NCBI GenBank assembly: GCA_023444095.1
Contig: JAEZRP010000045.1
Span: forward strand, 19,193-83,192
Reading direction: 5' to 3'
Origin: Bacillota bacterium
GTDB taxonomy: Bacteria; Bacillota; Clostridia; Christensenellales; Aristaeellaceae
Length of the DNA stretch: 64,000 bases
In this document: piece by piece, positions 8,288 to 15,264 of the stretch
Position numbering within the stretch: position 1 is the first letter of the stretch
Layout: every line of letters begins with the position of its first letter
Program-made: the position numbers and the translations under genes
The notes under the pieces: generated by a model
The model's input: only the letters and a program-made list of their open reading frames with translations
Databases searched by the model: none
Told to the model about the DNA's origin: nothing

Positions 8288-9391
8288 ATGACACATAGGG
8301 AACGATTTCAAAAGGCGTTCTCGTTTGAACCTATCGACCGCATGCCACTGTACTTTTTCGGCTCGTGGACCGAGACGAAGGCGCGGTGGCTGCGGGAGGG
8401 ATTCGAAGGCGAGGCCGATCTGAACGCCGACAAGGGTCCGCAACTGCCCGGTATGGATCCCGACTGGGAGGACGGTTTGTGGAGCGCGCACGGCCTCGTT
8501 AGGATGGGCGCGATCGGTGACGTAGAGCCGGCGGTGCTGGAGACGCACGCGAATCACAATATCGTTCGTAACGCCATCGGCAAGGTGGAAATGGTGCGCA
8601 CTGACGGCTCCTCGATCTCGCATACCATTACGCACCCTTTGGAACCCACGCGTGAATCGTGGAACCGGTTTAAGCGCTACCTCGATCCTTCGATGCCCGG
8701 AAGGTATCCGTCCGACATGCGTGCGATCGCTGAGGCCCGCAATGCCAAAGACATCGTGACCGGATTCATGGGCGGCAGCTTCTACGGATGGATTCGCGAC
8801 TATATGGGCGTGGTGAACTTGTCCTATTTGATGTACGACGACCCGGAGCTTCTCGAGGACATGGTCTCGACGCTCACGGATCACTTCATGACGCTCATGA
8901 TCCCGGCCTTGAAGGTCGCGAAGTTTGATTTCGTGTACTTCTTTGAGGACTGCTGCGGCTCGTCCGGACCCTTGTTTTCCCCGAAGACCTACCGCGAAAT
9001 CTTCGACCGGTACTACCGGAAGCTAATCGGCTTCTACAAGGAAAACGGCGTGCCACTGGCACTGATCGATTCGGATGGTATGGTGGATCCTCTCGTGCCC
9101 TGCTGGCTAGAGTCTGGATTTGACATCGTGTTCCCGGTCGAAGTCGGCACGTGGAACGCCGGGCCCGCGAGGTTCCGCATGAAGTTCGGTGAGAAGCTCA
9201 GGATGCTCGGCGGTGTCAACAAGAACCTCATTTACGCTCCACCGGAGGCGCTGCGCGCGCACCTTGTGGAACTCAAGTGCGAGGCTGATAAAGGTGGGTA
9301 CATCCCTATTCCGGACCATCGGATTCCGCCCCAGGTGTCGTACAGGCAGATGCTGAACTATATCGATGTTTTTCAAGAGGTGTTCTGGTAA
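8288..9391 (+). CDS. Uroporphyrinogen decarboxylase-family protein (MtaA/CmuA-like, not haem synthesis)
   Basis: This 367-residue protein has the opening typical of the URO-D/MtaA superfamily (THRERFQKAFSFEPIDRMPLYFFG) and a TIM-barrel-like layout. It starts four bases after the binding-protein stop with TTTGGAGA upstream. Methylcobamide:CoM methyltransferases carry a zinc-binding His-x-Cys in the middle of the protein; here the corresponding segment reads ALIDSDGMVDPL, so the zinc site is altered. Such members are common in carbohydrate operons and lack a known reaction. As the last gene of the operon it probably acts on the imported compound. Confidence 0.8.
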   Translation: MTHRERFQKAFSFEPIDRMPLYFFGSWTETKARWLREGFEGEADLNADKGPQLPGMDPDWEDGLWSAHGLVRMGAIGDVEPAVLETHANHNIVRNAIGKVEMVRTDGSSISHTITHPLEPTRESWNRFKRYLDPSMPGRYPSDMRAIAEARNAKDIVTGFMGGSFYGWIRDYMGVVNLSYLMYDDPELLEDMVSTLTDHFMTLMIPALKVAKFDFVYFFEDCCGSSGPLFSPKTYREIFDRYYRKLIGFYKENGVPLALIDSDGMVDPLVPCWLESGFDIVFPVEVGTWNAGPARFRMKFGEKLRMLGGVNKNLIYAPPEALRAHLVELKCEADKGGYIPIPDHRIPPQVSYRQMLNYIDVFQEVFW

Positions 9392-9400
9392 GAACTCAAG

Positions 9401-9433
9401 GCAGGCTGTCTCATTGAGGAGGCGGCCTGCTTT
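9401..9433 (+). terminator. Intrinsic terminator of the LacI-controlled operon
   Basis: GCAGGCTGTCTC (9401-9412) pairs with GAGGCGGCCTGC (9419-9430), twelve pairs including two G-U, with the six-base loop ATTGAG. A short T-tract follows. Confidence 0.75.
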
Positions 9434-9775
9434 GTGTAGACGTGTCATAAGGACAGCCAGCGAGGTGTGTTGAAACCATCGCGGCGATACTTGGGTTTAT
9501 CAGGAGCCATGTTGGTGATCACACACGCGCCAATAGCCTGTGAGCGACTAAATATGGAAATCTCCATCGTTGGAAGTATGTCCGGTTGTGCGTACGTGCT
9601 CGGGTGTATATCGTCAAACCGTGCAAGCCAACTACGCAAGCATACGCGCCATACATAAACGGCAGGGACGCCTGTGCATGTCAAACAGCCCTACGCGACA
9701 ATCTACATAGATTACGATCCAAACAATGATAAACCTCCATCACCCCAACGAGAGTACTTTTTACCCCGCGTTCGC
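9434..9775. other. Intergenic stretch without a supported gene
   Basis: Open frames of 63 codons (forward) and 79 codons (reverse) cross here, but neither has a convincing ribosome binding site or a recognisable product. Base composition is lower in GC than the flanking operon. I see no clear structure in it. Confidence 0.4.
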
Positions 9776-9804
9776 TTGCCCGAACGTGCGTTCTGACATA
9801 CAAT
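9776..9804 (+). promoter_or_regulatory. Promoter of the SOS-type gene
   Basis: TTGCCC (9776-9781) and TACAAT (9799-9804) with a 17-base spacer. The two LexA boxes overlap the spacer and the transcription start region. Confidence 0.65.
9781..9794 (+). promoter_or_regulatory. LexA/DinR box 1
   Basis: CGAACGTGCGTTCT fits the Gram-positive LexA consensus CGAAC-N4-GTTCG at nine of ten fixed positions. It lies between the -35 and -10 elements. Confidence 0.75.
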
Positions 9805-9805
9805 A

Positions 9806-9819
9806 AGAACATACGTTCT
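9806..9819 (+). promoter_or_regulatory. LexA/DinR box 2
   Basis: AGAACATACGTTCT is a perfect inverted repeat of the LexA half-site (AGAAC/GTTCT), positioned just after the -10 element and immediately before the ribosome binding site. Confidence 0.75.
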
Positions 9820-9833
9820 AAGGAGGTGCCAAC

Positions 9834-10322
9834 ATGGTACAAGCGCTTGGAAAGGCCAAAATAAAAGCGATGTTCAAAGAGCTCGACTGCGAAACCGAGT
9901 ACGACATATGGCAGAAAGCACACCCTCTGGAAGATGAGAAGGCCGCCCAGCTCGATAGACTCGCAGATGAGACTGAGGGTATTCCACGTCTCCGTGAGTT
10001 GGATGGGTACTTGCTCCTCGACACCGGTGACGGTGAGACCATCGTGGTTTTCAAAGATACCAAAGGCACGCGCAGGGAGTTGTTGAGCCAGTTGACGCCA
10101 GCTACCAACGCCGACAGTGAAACGACTACCAAGACGAACACGCTCATCGAGCGGCAAGATCACATTGAGGACTACGAGGACCGCGAGCCAGAGTACAAGG
10201 AAGTCTCAGCCATAGAGTGGATATTCGATGAGTATGTCGATGACAGCTTCATGCCTGACGAGGAGCCGGAATACGAGGTAAAAGCATCAATTGGAAAACC
10301 TCGAGCTGGTAAGCGGCGATGA
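9834..10322 (+). CDS. Hypothetical acidic protein under apparent LexA control
   Basis: This 162-residue cytoplasmic protein starts at ATG 9834 behind a near-perfect AAGGAGGTG. The N-terminal half is helix-rich (VQALGKAKIKAMFKELDCETEYDIW). A middle segment looks like a small beta sheet (GYLLLDTGDGETIVVFKD). The tail is rich in Glu/Asp and ends basic (KPRAGKRR). No catalytic motif or family is recognised. It does not resemble YolD or UvrX-type genes that usually sit in such SOS cassettes. Two LexA boxes in the promoter imply DNA-damage induction. Low GC suggests an accessory origin. Function unknown. Confidence 0.75.
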   Translation: MVQALGKAKIKAMFKELDCETEYDIWQKAHPLEDEKAAQLDRLADETEGIPRLRELDGYLLLDTGDGETIVVFKDTKGTRRELLSQLTPATNADSETTTKTNTLIERQDHIEDYEDREPEYKEVSAIEWIFDEYVDDSFMPDEEPEYEVKASIGKPRAGKRR

Positions 10323-10487
10323 CTGAACATACGCCTAACTTGCATCAACTCGCATACGCTCACTCAAGGCCGAGTTAAAGCACCGATATTTGCAGCAGGA
10401 GAGATCTCTATCCCCTTGCGGATGTGCCTCGTCCTTGTGCAACTTTTTTGCAACTTTCTAATATCGGAAGCAACTGGAGACAACCCG

Positions 10488-10629
10488 AAAACCCTTGATT
10501 TTATTGAACTTTTGCAGAGTCAAGAAGAACTTTTTGACAGCTACGGACCAGAAGGTCAGGGGTTCGAATCCCTTAGGGTCCGCCATCGAGAAGCCCCGGA
10601 ATCATTGAGATTTCGGGGCTTTGCATTTT
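10488..10629 (+). repeat. tRNA 3'-half with terminator, attachment-site-like copy 1
   Basis: Bases 10536-10586 read like the anticodon loop (CTACGGA), variable region, intact T-arm (GGTTCGAATC), acceptor strand AGGGTCC and GCCA of a tRNA, most like tRNA-Arg. The 5' half is absent. A 13-pair terminator hairpin follows (10591-10603 with 10609-10621). Just upstream, GCAACTTTTTT and GCAACTTT (10438-10457) are tandem repeats of the kind seen beside tyrosine-integrase sites. The 46-base core matches 43 of 46 bases at 21376-21421. Best read as an att scar. Confidence 0.7.
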
Positions 10630-10978
10630 CTTCAGTGCAGTCCGCGGCCTTGTAGTGAATGTCTCACTGGACATGGATCAGATCTCGTCCCAGTCAAAAT
10701 TGCCCCATGGATCTTCAGGGCGGAAAATTTCTACATGGGTTCCGAGCGACGAGGCGGTCTGTAAAGTCCTACGGAATAGACGCCGCTCAGGACCGAGCGC
10801 ACGGGCGCAATCAGGCTCTTTGATTCCCTCCGCAGGTTGGGTCGCCCGAAGTTTCCAACTATCAAATGCCGGGGGCAAATGGATGTTGCGCATCGTTTGG
10901 TAACTCGCCTGTGATGAGGGAGAGACGAAAGGCGCCATTCTCACACCGTTATGTCAGTTTCCTGGCAGCGTCCCAATC
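10630..10978. other. Intergenic stretch without a supported gene
   Basis: An 88-codon reverse frame (10944-10678, ending WGNFDWDEI) and overlapping forward frames are open here. None has a good start site or a recognised product. It may be the remnant of a gene next to the att-like copy. Confidence 0.35.
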
Positions 10979-11007
10979 TTTCATCTTTAAGCAGTTTGAG
11001 GTATAAT
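10979..11007 (+). promoter_or_regulatory. Promoter of the sensor kinase operon
   Basis: TTTCAT (10979-10984), a 17-base spacer and consensus TATAAT (11002-11007), followed by AAAGGAGGG at 11016. Confidence 0.55.
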
Positions 11008-11030
11008 AGTAGTGGAAAGGAGGGGTTGCA

Positions 11031-12539
11031 TTGGAAAAAACAGACGCAAGCAGACAAAAATTTGTTTATATATTCATTATGGCATCCTTTATTCTGGCTG
11101 CAACTGGTATCGGTTTGCTATTCCGTTTCATCGGCTTCCATGAAACGAATATCGTCATTGTTTACATATTGTCAGTACTGCTGACTGCGCGCTTCACCCA
11201 AGGGTATGTATATGGCATTTTGTCCTCCGTCATTTCGACGCTGACATTCAATTTTGTCTTTACAGAACCGTACTATACATTGTCTGTAAACGATCCATCC
11301 TACTTTGTTACCTTCGCGGTCATGACCGTTACGGCCATCATCACCAGTGCGCTGACCTCCAAGGAAAAGCAGAGCGCGCTGGATGCACTGGAAAAAGAGG
11401 CCGAGACAAGCGCCCTGTATCACCTCACAAATCGACTTACGGAAGCCGGGGATATGGAGAACATCGCCAGCATCGCAGCAGACGCCATCGGCAACGTCCT
11501 CAGGTGCCAAGTCAAGGTTCTTTGGTTCGACGACGTCAAAAAAACAGAGCGGCCCGGCGGGCAGCCAAGGGGCGACAAAACGCTGATCTGGAGCAAGTCC
11601 GCGAACGATGCGTCCGAAAACACAGAACTGTCCAAGCGCGCCGGCGGTTGGTTCTTCGAATACCCGATTCAGGGGCGGGAGACGGATCTGGGTATGGTGC
11701 GCATCCCGAACGAGACCAACCTGAGTGAATCGCAGACCCGAATTCTGCGATCGATGATCGAGAGTACTGCGTTGGCGATGGACAGGTTTCGCAGCGCCCA
11801 AGCGCGCATTCGATCAACTGAGGAAGCGGAAAAAGAGCGTTACCGTGGGAACCTGCTGCGTGCGATCTCACACGATCTTCGCACGCCGCTTTCGGGCATC
11901 ATGGGTACGGCGGAAATGCTGAAGGATATGACCGAAACCAAAGACCCTCGCCGCGCTCTGGCAGAAGACATCTTCCGGGAGTCGGACTGGCTGCACTCGA
12001 TGGTCCAAAACATCCTGAGCCTTACGCGCCTGCGGGACGGTGCGCTGCCGCTGACGAAGCAGATGGAGCCGGTGGAAGAAGTGGTGGGGGGGGCGGTCAA
12101 CCGGGTCACTCGCCAGTCCGGGCGGGAAATCGCGGTCGAGGCCCCGGAGGACGTGTTGTTTATTCCGATGGATGCAGGATTGATCGAGCAAGTGCTCGTA
12201 AACCTTTTGGACAACGCGGTCAAGCACACCCTGCCGGGGGACGAAATCAAAGTTTCCGTCTGGTACGATGATGCGGGCCATCAAGCCTTTATCAGCGTAT
12301 CGGACCGCGGTGTTGGAATCCGTGCGGACGACCTTCCCCATATCTTTCAGCTGTTCTATACAACGCCGGCCAGGCACGCCGACGCGTCAAGGGGCGTTGG
12401 GTTGGGCCTGACCATCTGCGAGGCAATCGTCAAGGCCCATGGCGGCTCTATCGAAGCGAAAAATCGAGGGGATGGACAAGGCGCGTTGTTCCAATTCACA
12501 CTGCCGATGGAGGAACAGCAAAATGCAAAACCGCGGTGA
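11031..12539 (+). CDS. KdpD-like sensor histidine kinase (DUF4118 type, without KdpD N-terminal domain)
   Basis: This 502-residue membrane kinase starts at TTG 11031, seven bases after AAAGGAGGG. Residues 10-110 form the four-helix DUF4118 membrane module of KdpD. A GAF-like domain follows (about 125-250), then a HisKA domain with the phosphorylated histidine in AISHDLRTPLSGI. The ATPase domain shows NLLDNAVKHT, SDRGVGI and GVGLGLTICEAI. The universal-stress/KdpD cytoplasmic N-terminal part found in Escherichia coli KdpD is missing. No kdpFABC genes are present; the kinase instead sits beside Trk-type uptake genes, suggesting it senses potassium or osmotic state for them. Confidence 0.92.
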   Translation: MEKTDASRQKFVYIFIMASFILAATGIGLLFRFIGFHETNIVIVYILSVLLTARFTQGYVYGILSSVISTLTFNFVFTEPYYTLSVNDPSYFVTFAVMTVTAIITSALTSKEKQSALDALEKEAETSALYHLTNRLTEAGDMENIASIAADAIGNVLRCQVKVLWFDDVKKTERPGGQPRGDKTLIWSKSANDASENTELSKRAGGWFFEYPIQGRETDLGMVRIPNETNLSESQTRILRSMIESTALAMDRFRSAQARIRSTEEAEKERYRGNLLRAISHDLRTPLSGIMGTAEMLKDMTETKDPRRALAEDIFRESDWLHSMVQNILSLTRLRDGALPLTKQMEPVEEVVGGAVNRVTRQSGREIAVEAPEDVLFIPMDAGLIEQVLVNLLDNAVKHTLPGDEIKVSVWYDDAGHQAFISVSDRGVGIRADDLPHIFQLFYTTPARHADASRGVGLGLTICEAIVKAHGGSIEAKNRGDGQGALFQFTLPMEEQQNAKPR

Positions 12540-13221
12540 ACTCTTTCTCGTCGTCGAGGACGATGCCCAAATCCGCAATTTCATCTGTTACGCGCTCAAA
12601 CAGGATGGGTTCAACGTTCTGACCGCGACCAGTGCGCAGACAGCCTTAAGCGCGCTTGTTACCGAACCGATCGACCTGGTGCTGCTGGATCTGGGCCTTC
12701 CGGATTTTGACGGCATGGAGGTCATTAAAAAGGTCCGGGAATGGTCGGAAATGCCGATCATCGTGGTGTCCGCGCGCGACCAGGATCGGGAAAAGGCGGC
12801 GGCGCTCGATGCCGGGGCAGACGACTACCTGACCAAGCCGTTTTCTGCGACCGAACTGATGGCCCGCATTCGCGTCGCGATCCGGCATCTGTATCAGGAA
12901 CACTCCGCCAGGCGGCAGACGACCGCCGCCGTCGGGGATCTAAAGATCGACTACAATAAGCGGCTGGTCTATCTCCGAGAGGCAGAGCTGCATCTGACGC
13001 CGATGGAGTACAGCCTGTTGCAGATTCTCTTCCGGAACATCGGGAAGGTACTGACAACAGGAACACTGATCCGGGAATTGTATGGGCCGGGGTACGGTAC
13101 GGACACGCAAGCTTTGCGCGCGCTGATGGCCAGCCTGCGGCGCAAGATCGAGAACAACCCGGCCAGCCCCAGGTATGTCCTGACGGAGATTGGAGTAGGT
13201 TACCGGCTCGTAGACGAATAG
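12523..13221 (+). CDS. OmpR/KdpE-family response regulator
   Basis: This 232-residue regulator overlaps the kinase gene by 17 bases, with GGAGG nine bases before ATG 12523. The receiver domain (about 5-120) has the acidic pair in VVEDDAQI, phospho-acceptor Asp in LVLLDLGLPDFDGME, and the conserved Lys in DYLTKPF. The C-terminal winged helix (about 135-230) contains LTPMEYSLLQILFRN and the recognition segment ALRALMASLRRKIE. It is the likely activator of the downstream promoter, where CCTCA(C/A)A repeats occur. Confidence 0.94.
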   Translation: MQNRGELFLVVEDDAQIRNFICYALKQDGFNVLTATSAQTALSALVTEPIDLVLLDLGLPDFDGMEVIKKVREWSEMPIIVVSARDQDREKAAALDAGADDYLTKPFSATELMARIRVAIRHLYQEHSARRQTTAAVGDLKIDYNKRLVYLREAELHLTPMEYSLLQILFRNIGKVLTTGTLIRELYGPGYGTDTQALRALMASLRRKIENNPASPRYVLTEIGVGYRLVDE

Positions 13222-13248
13222 GCCCACGCATTTTTATCCCCCTTGACG

Positions 13249-13278
13249 ACCGCTCCGGATTCTTCGGGGCGGTTAATT
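13249..13278 (+). terminator. Possible intrinsic terminator after the two-component operon
   Basis: ACCGCTCCG (13249-13257) pairs with CGGGGCGGT (13265-13273), then TAATTCTTTG. The T-tract is weak. Confidence 0.5.
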
Positions 13279-13286
13279 CTTTGTAT

Positions 13287-13324
13287 CCTCACAGCTTCCT
13301 CACACGTTTCCTCAAACCCTCACA
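13287..13324 (+). promoter_or_regulatory. Direct-repeat operator for an OmpR-type regulator
   Basis: CCTCACA occurs at 13287, 13298 and 13318 and CCTCAAA at 13310. The 11-12 base spacing of the first three is the helical phasing typical of OmpR/PhoB-family sites. The array ends where the -35 element would be. Binding by the neighbouring regulator is inferred. Confidence 0.6.
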
Positions 13325-13342
13325 CTGTGCTCACGCCGCCTC

Positions 13343-13351
13343 TGTTATGAT
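13343..13351 (+). promoter_or_regulatory. Extended -10 promoter of the potassium-uptake operon
   Basis: TGTTATGAT is an extended -10 (TG-n-TATGAT). The -35 position reads CACTGT, a poor match, which fits an activator-dependent promoter. Confidence 0.55.
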
Positions 13352-13406
13352 GATCGTGCTTTCCGGAAGGCGTAAATCCGCACCACCCTTATAAGGAGGG
13401 TTTCTC

Positions 13407-13799
13407 ATGGCGAAAGATTTTCAGGCCGAAAGCGTGGCACGGCAGGCGCTGTGCGATCGAGTCAGGGAAATGATCGGTCGCAAGGATTACAAGGAATGCG
13501 AAAAGCTGATCTGCAGCGCGATGGGCATGTACCCTCACGCGCCGGAACCCCACAACCTTCTGGGCATTCTTCTCGAGACACTGGACGACCACCTGCTGGC
13601 GATGAAGCATTTCCGGGCGGCCTGGGCGCTCGATCCCACCTACCGTCCTGTACGCCGGAACCTGGACAATTACGCGTCGTTTTCCGAGCGCAGCTCTGCC
13701 GCCTACGATGAAAGCGACTGCAAGGATGCGCCGATGCTCCCAGAGGTTGAGATTGTGTACGATCAGCACGGCATCGGCCATGTGGTCAAGCATCGTTGA
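13407..13799 (+). CDS. TPR-like protein of the potassium-uptake operon
   Basis: This 130-residue soluble protein starts at ATG 13407 after AAGGAGGG. Residues 15-95 resemble two to three tetratricopeptide helices (YKECEKLICSAMGMYPHAPEPHNLLG, HLLAMKHFRAAWALDPTYRPVRRNL). The Ala-x-x-x-Asp-Pro-x-Tyr turn is typical of TPR motifs. The tail (LPEVEIVYDQHGIGHVV) is of unknown role. It is the first gene after the direct-repeat operator and leads the Trk operon; a scaffolding function is possible. Confidence 0.72.
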   Translation: MAKDFQAESVARQALCDRVREMIGRKDYKECEKLICSAMGMYPHAPEPHNLLGILLETLDDHLLAMKHFRAAWALDPTYRPVRRNLDNYASFSERSSAAYDESDCKDAPMLPEVEIVYDQHGIGHVVKHR

Positions 13800-13850
13800 A
13801 AGGAAAACACTGTCCGCGCCATGTGGCAAATACCGTAAGGGGGATCGGCC

Positions 13851-14477
13851 ATGTATATTATCATCGCGGGATGCACGAAGATTGGTGCAACGCTCGCGCA
13901 GATGCTCTCGCAAGAGAACCACGACATCGTGGTCATTGACAGTGACCCAAAAAACCTTGAAGCGCTCGGCAGCGGCTTCAATGGAATGGCAATCACAGGC
14001 ATACCCATTGACGAAGACGTCCTTCAGAGCGCCGGAATCGGGCAGGCGGACGCATTGGCAGCGGTGACTCGCGACGACAATATGAACCTGATGGTCGCGC
14101 AGATAGCGCAGCATCTGTTCCATGTTCCCAAGGTCATCACCCGGCTGTATTCGCCTGAGCGGGAGCAGGTGTTCCGCCAAATGGGAATGACAACCGTCTG
14201 TCCCACGTCGCTGGCTGTCGATCAGATTAAGCAAATGCTTCTGCCCGGTGAGCGTTCTGTGACGCTGCAAATCGCGGGGGCCAATGTGGTGTTTCGGACG
14301 GTCGAGGTGTCCCGGCGTTTCATCGGCAAAAAGGTTACGGATGTCAAAGGAATGCGCATATTCGGCATCATTCGATCCGGCACCTTCTCCTTTGCAGGCC
14401 CTGAGTGGGTGGTCGAGGTGGACGATCTTTTTGTCTATCCGGAAATGACGCGGGAAGGAGGCGGCGGGGAATGGTGA
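13851..14477 (+). CDS. TrkA-family potassium-uptake regulatory subunit (first copy)
   Basis: This 208-residue protein has a TrkA-N/RCK Rossmann domain (about 1-120) followed by a TrkA-C-like domain (about 135-205). The nucleotide loop reads IIAGCTKIGATLA, a variant of the usual GxGxxG in which the second Gly is Thr. The acidic residue after strand 2 is present (VVIDSDP). The gene overlaps the next TrkA-like gene by seven bases. Ring-forming RCK subunits gate TrkH/KtrB channels in response to nucleotides; two different copies suggest a hetero-oligomer. Confidence 0.88.
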   Translation: MYIIIAGCTKIGATLAQMLSQENHDIVVIDSDPKNLEALGSGFNGMAITGIPIDEDVLQSAGIGQADALAAVTRDDNMNLMVAQIAQHLFHVPKVITRLYSPEREQVFRQMGMTTVCPTSLAVDQIKQMLLPGERSVTLQIAGANVVFRTVEVSRRFIGKKVTDVKGMRIFGIIRSGTFSFAGPEWVVEVDDLFVYPEMTREGGGGEW

Positions 14478-15157
14478 TTACCATCGTCGGGGGCGGCAAG
14501 GTCGGATACTATCTGGCCAAAACACTGGCCTCAGAAAAGCACCATTTGATGCTGATTGAGGAGGACGCCGACATGTGCCAGAAAATTGCCGGGGAGCTCT
14601 CTGATTTGGGGATCATCCTGATTCACGGCGACGGCACCAGCGCGAATGACCTAAGAGAAGCGGAGATCGAGGAAGCCGACATTCTGATCGCTGTCACAGG
14701 GCACGACCAGAACAATCTGGCGGCGTGTCAGCTCGCCAAGAACTACTTCGGCATTCCCCGAACGATCGCACGCGTCAACAATCCCAAGAACATCAACGTT
14801 TTTCATTCGCTCGGCGTGGATTCCGTGGTCTCCAGCACCGCGTACATCGCAGACATCATCGAACACGAAGTCGACTGGGCAAGGATCAACCGCATGCTGT
14901 CACAGAAGGTTGGGAACCTGAGAATCCATGAATTTGTGATGACCGCGCATTCCAGGACCGCGGGGAAGCAGGTGCAGGAGCTCGACTTGCCGGGTGGGGT
15001 CATACTGGTGTCGCTGATCCGAGAAAAGGAAGCAATCGTGCCCAATGGCCAGACGCACATTCTGGCGGGCGACACCATCATCGCCATGGGTAGCGAGAAC
15101 AGCATCGGCCAGTTGCGCACCTATTTCGAAGCGGTGGAAGATGGGGTCAGACCATGA
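14471..15157 (+). CDS. TrkA-family potassium-uptake regulatory subunit (second copy)
   Basis: This 228-residue protein starts at ATG 14471, ten bases after AAGGAGG and inside the end of the previous gene. The nucleotide loop is canonical, IVGGGKVGYYLA, with LIEEDAD after strand 2 and GDGTS at strand 4. The C-terminal TrkA-C domain runs from about 145. It overlaps the following 33-residue gene through ATGA. Its intact GxGxxG, unlike the first copy, suggests it is the principal nucleotide binder. Confidence 0.92.
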   Translation: MVITIVGGGKVGYYLAKTLASEKHHLMLIEEDADMCQKIAGELSDLGIILIHGDGTSANDLREAEIEEADILIAVTGHDQNNLAACQLAKNYFGIPRTIARVNNPKNINVFHSLGVDSVVSSTAYIADIIEHEVDWARINRMLSQKVGNLRIHEFVMTAHSRTAGKQVQELDLPGGVILVSLIREKEAIVPNGQTHILAGDTIIAMGSENSIGQLRTYFEAVEDGVRP

Positions 15158-15255
15158 AAAAGTGGAGTTCCTACGCTCGTGGCGTACTCGCGGAAGTTGG
15201 CTTTCTCTGCGCGCTCATGCTGATCGGCCTTATCATCTCGTCACTCAATTGGTAA
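15154..15255 (+). CDS. 33-residue single-span membrane peptide in the Trk operon
   Basis: An ATG at 15154 overlaps the TrkA stop codon (ATGA), and the frame ends at TAA 15253-15255, nine bases before TrkH. The peptide starts MKKWSSYARG and has one hydrophobic helix (VGFLCALMLIGLIISSL), ending NW. Its size, single helix and place beside the channel gene recall KdpF and other small transporter-associated peptides, although it is not recognisably homologous. Coupled translation on both sides supports it being real. Confidence 0.65.
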   Translation: MKKWSSYARGVLAEVGFLCALMLIGLIISSLNW

Positions 15256-15264
15256 AGGTGGATT

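Noticed and set aside
9445..9684. 79-codon reverse frame between the operon terminator and the SOS-type gene
   Set aside because: No ribosome binding site and no recognisable product; a forward frame overlaps it equally well.
10536..10586. Intact tRNA gene
   Set aside because: Only the 3' half is present; the preceding bases cannot form the D-arm or pair with the anticodon stem.
10678..10944. 88-codon reverse frame beside the att-like copy
   Set aside because: Start is not supported and the amino acid sequence shows no motif; may be a decayed gene but cannot be called.
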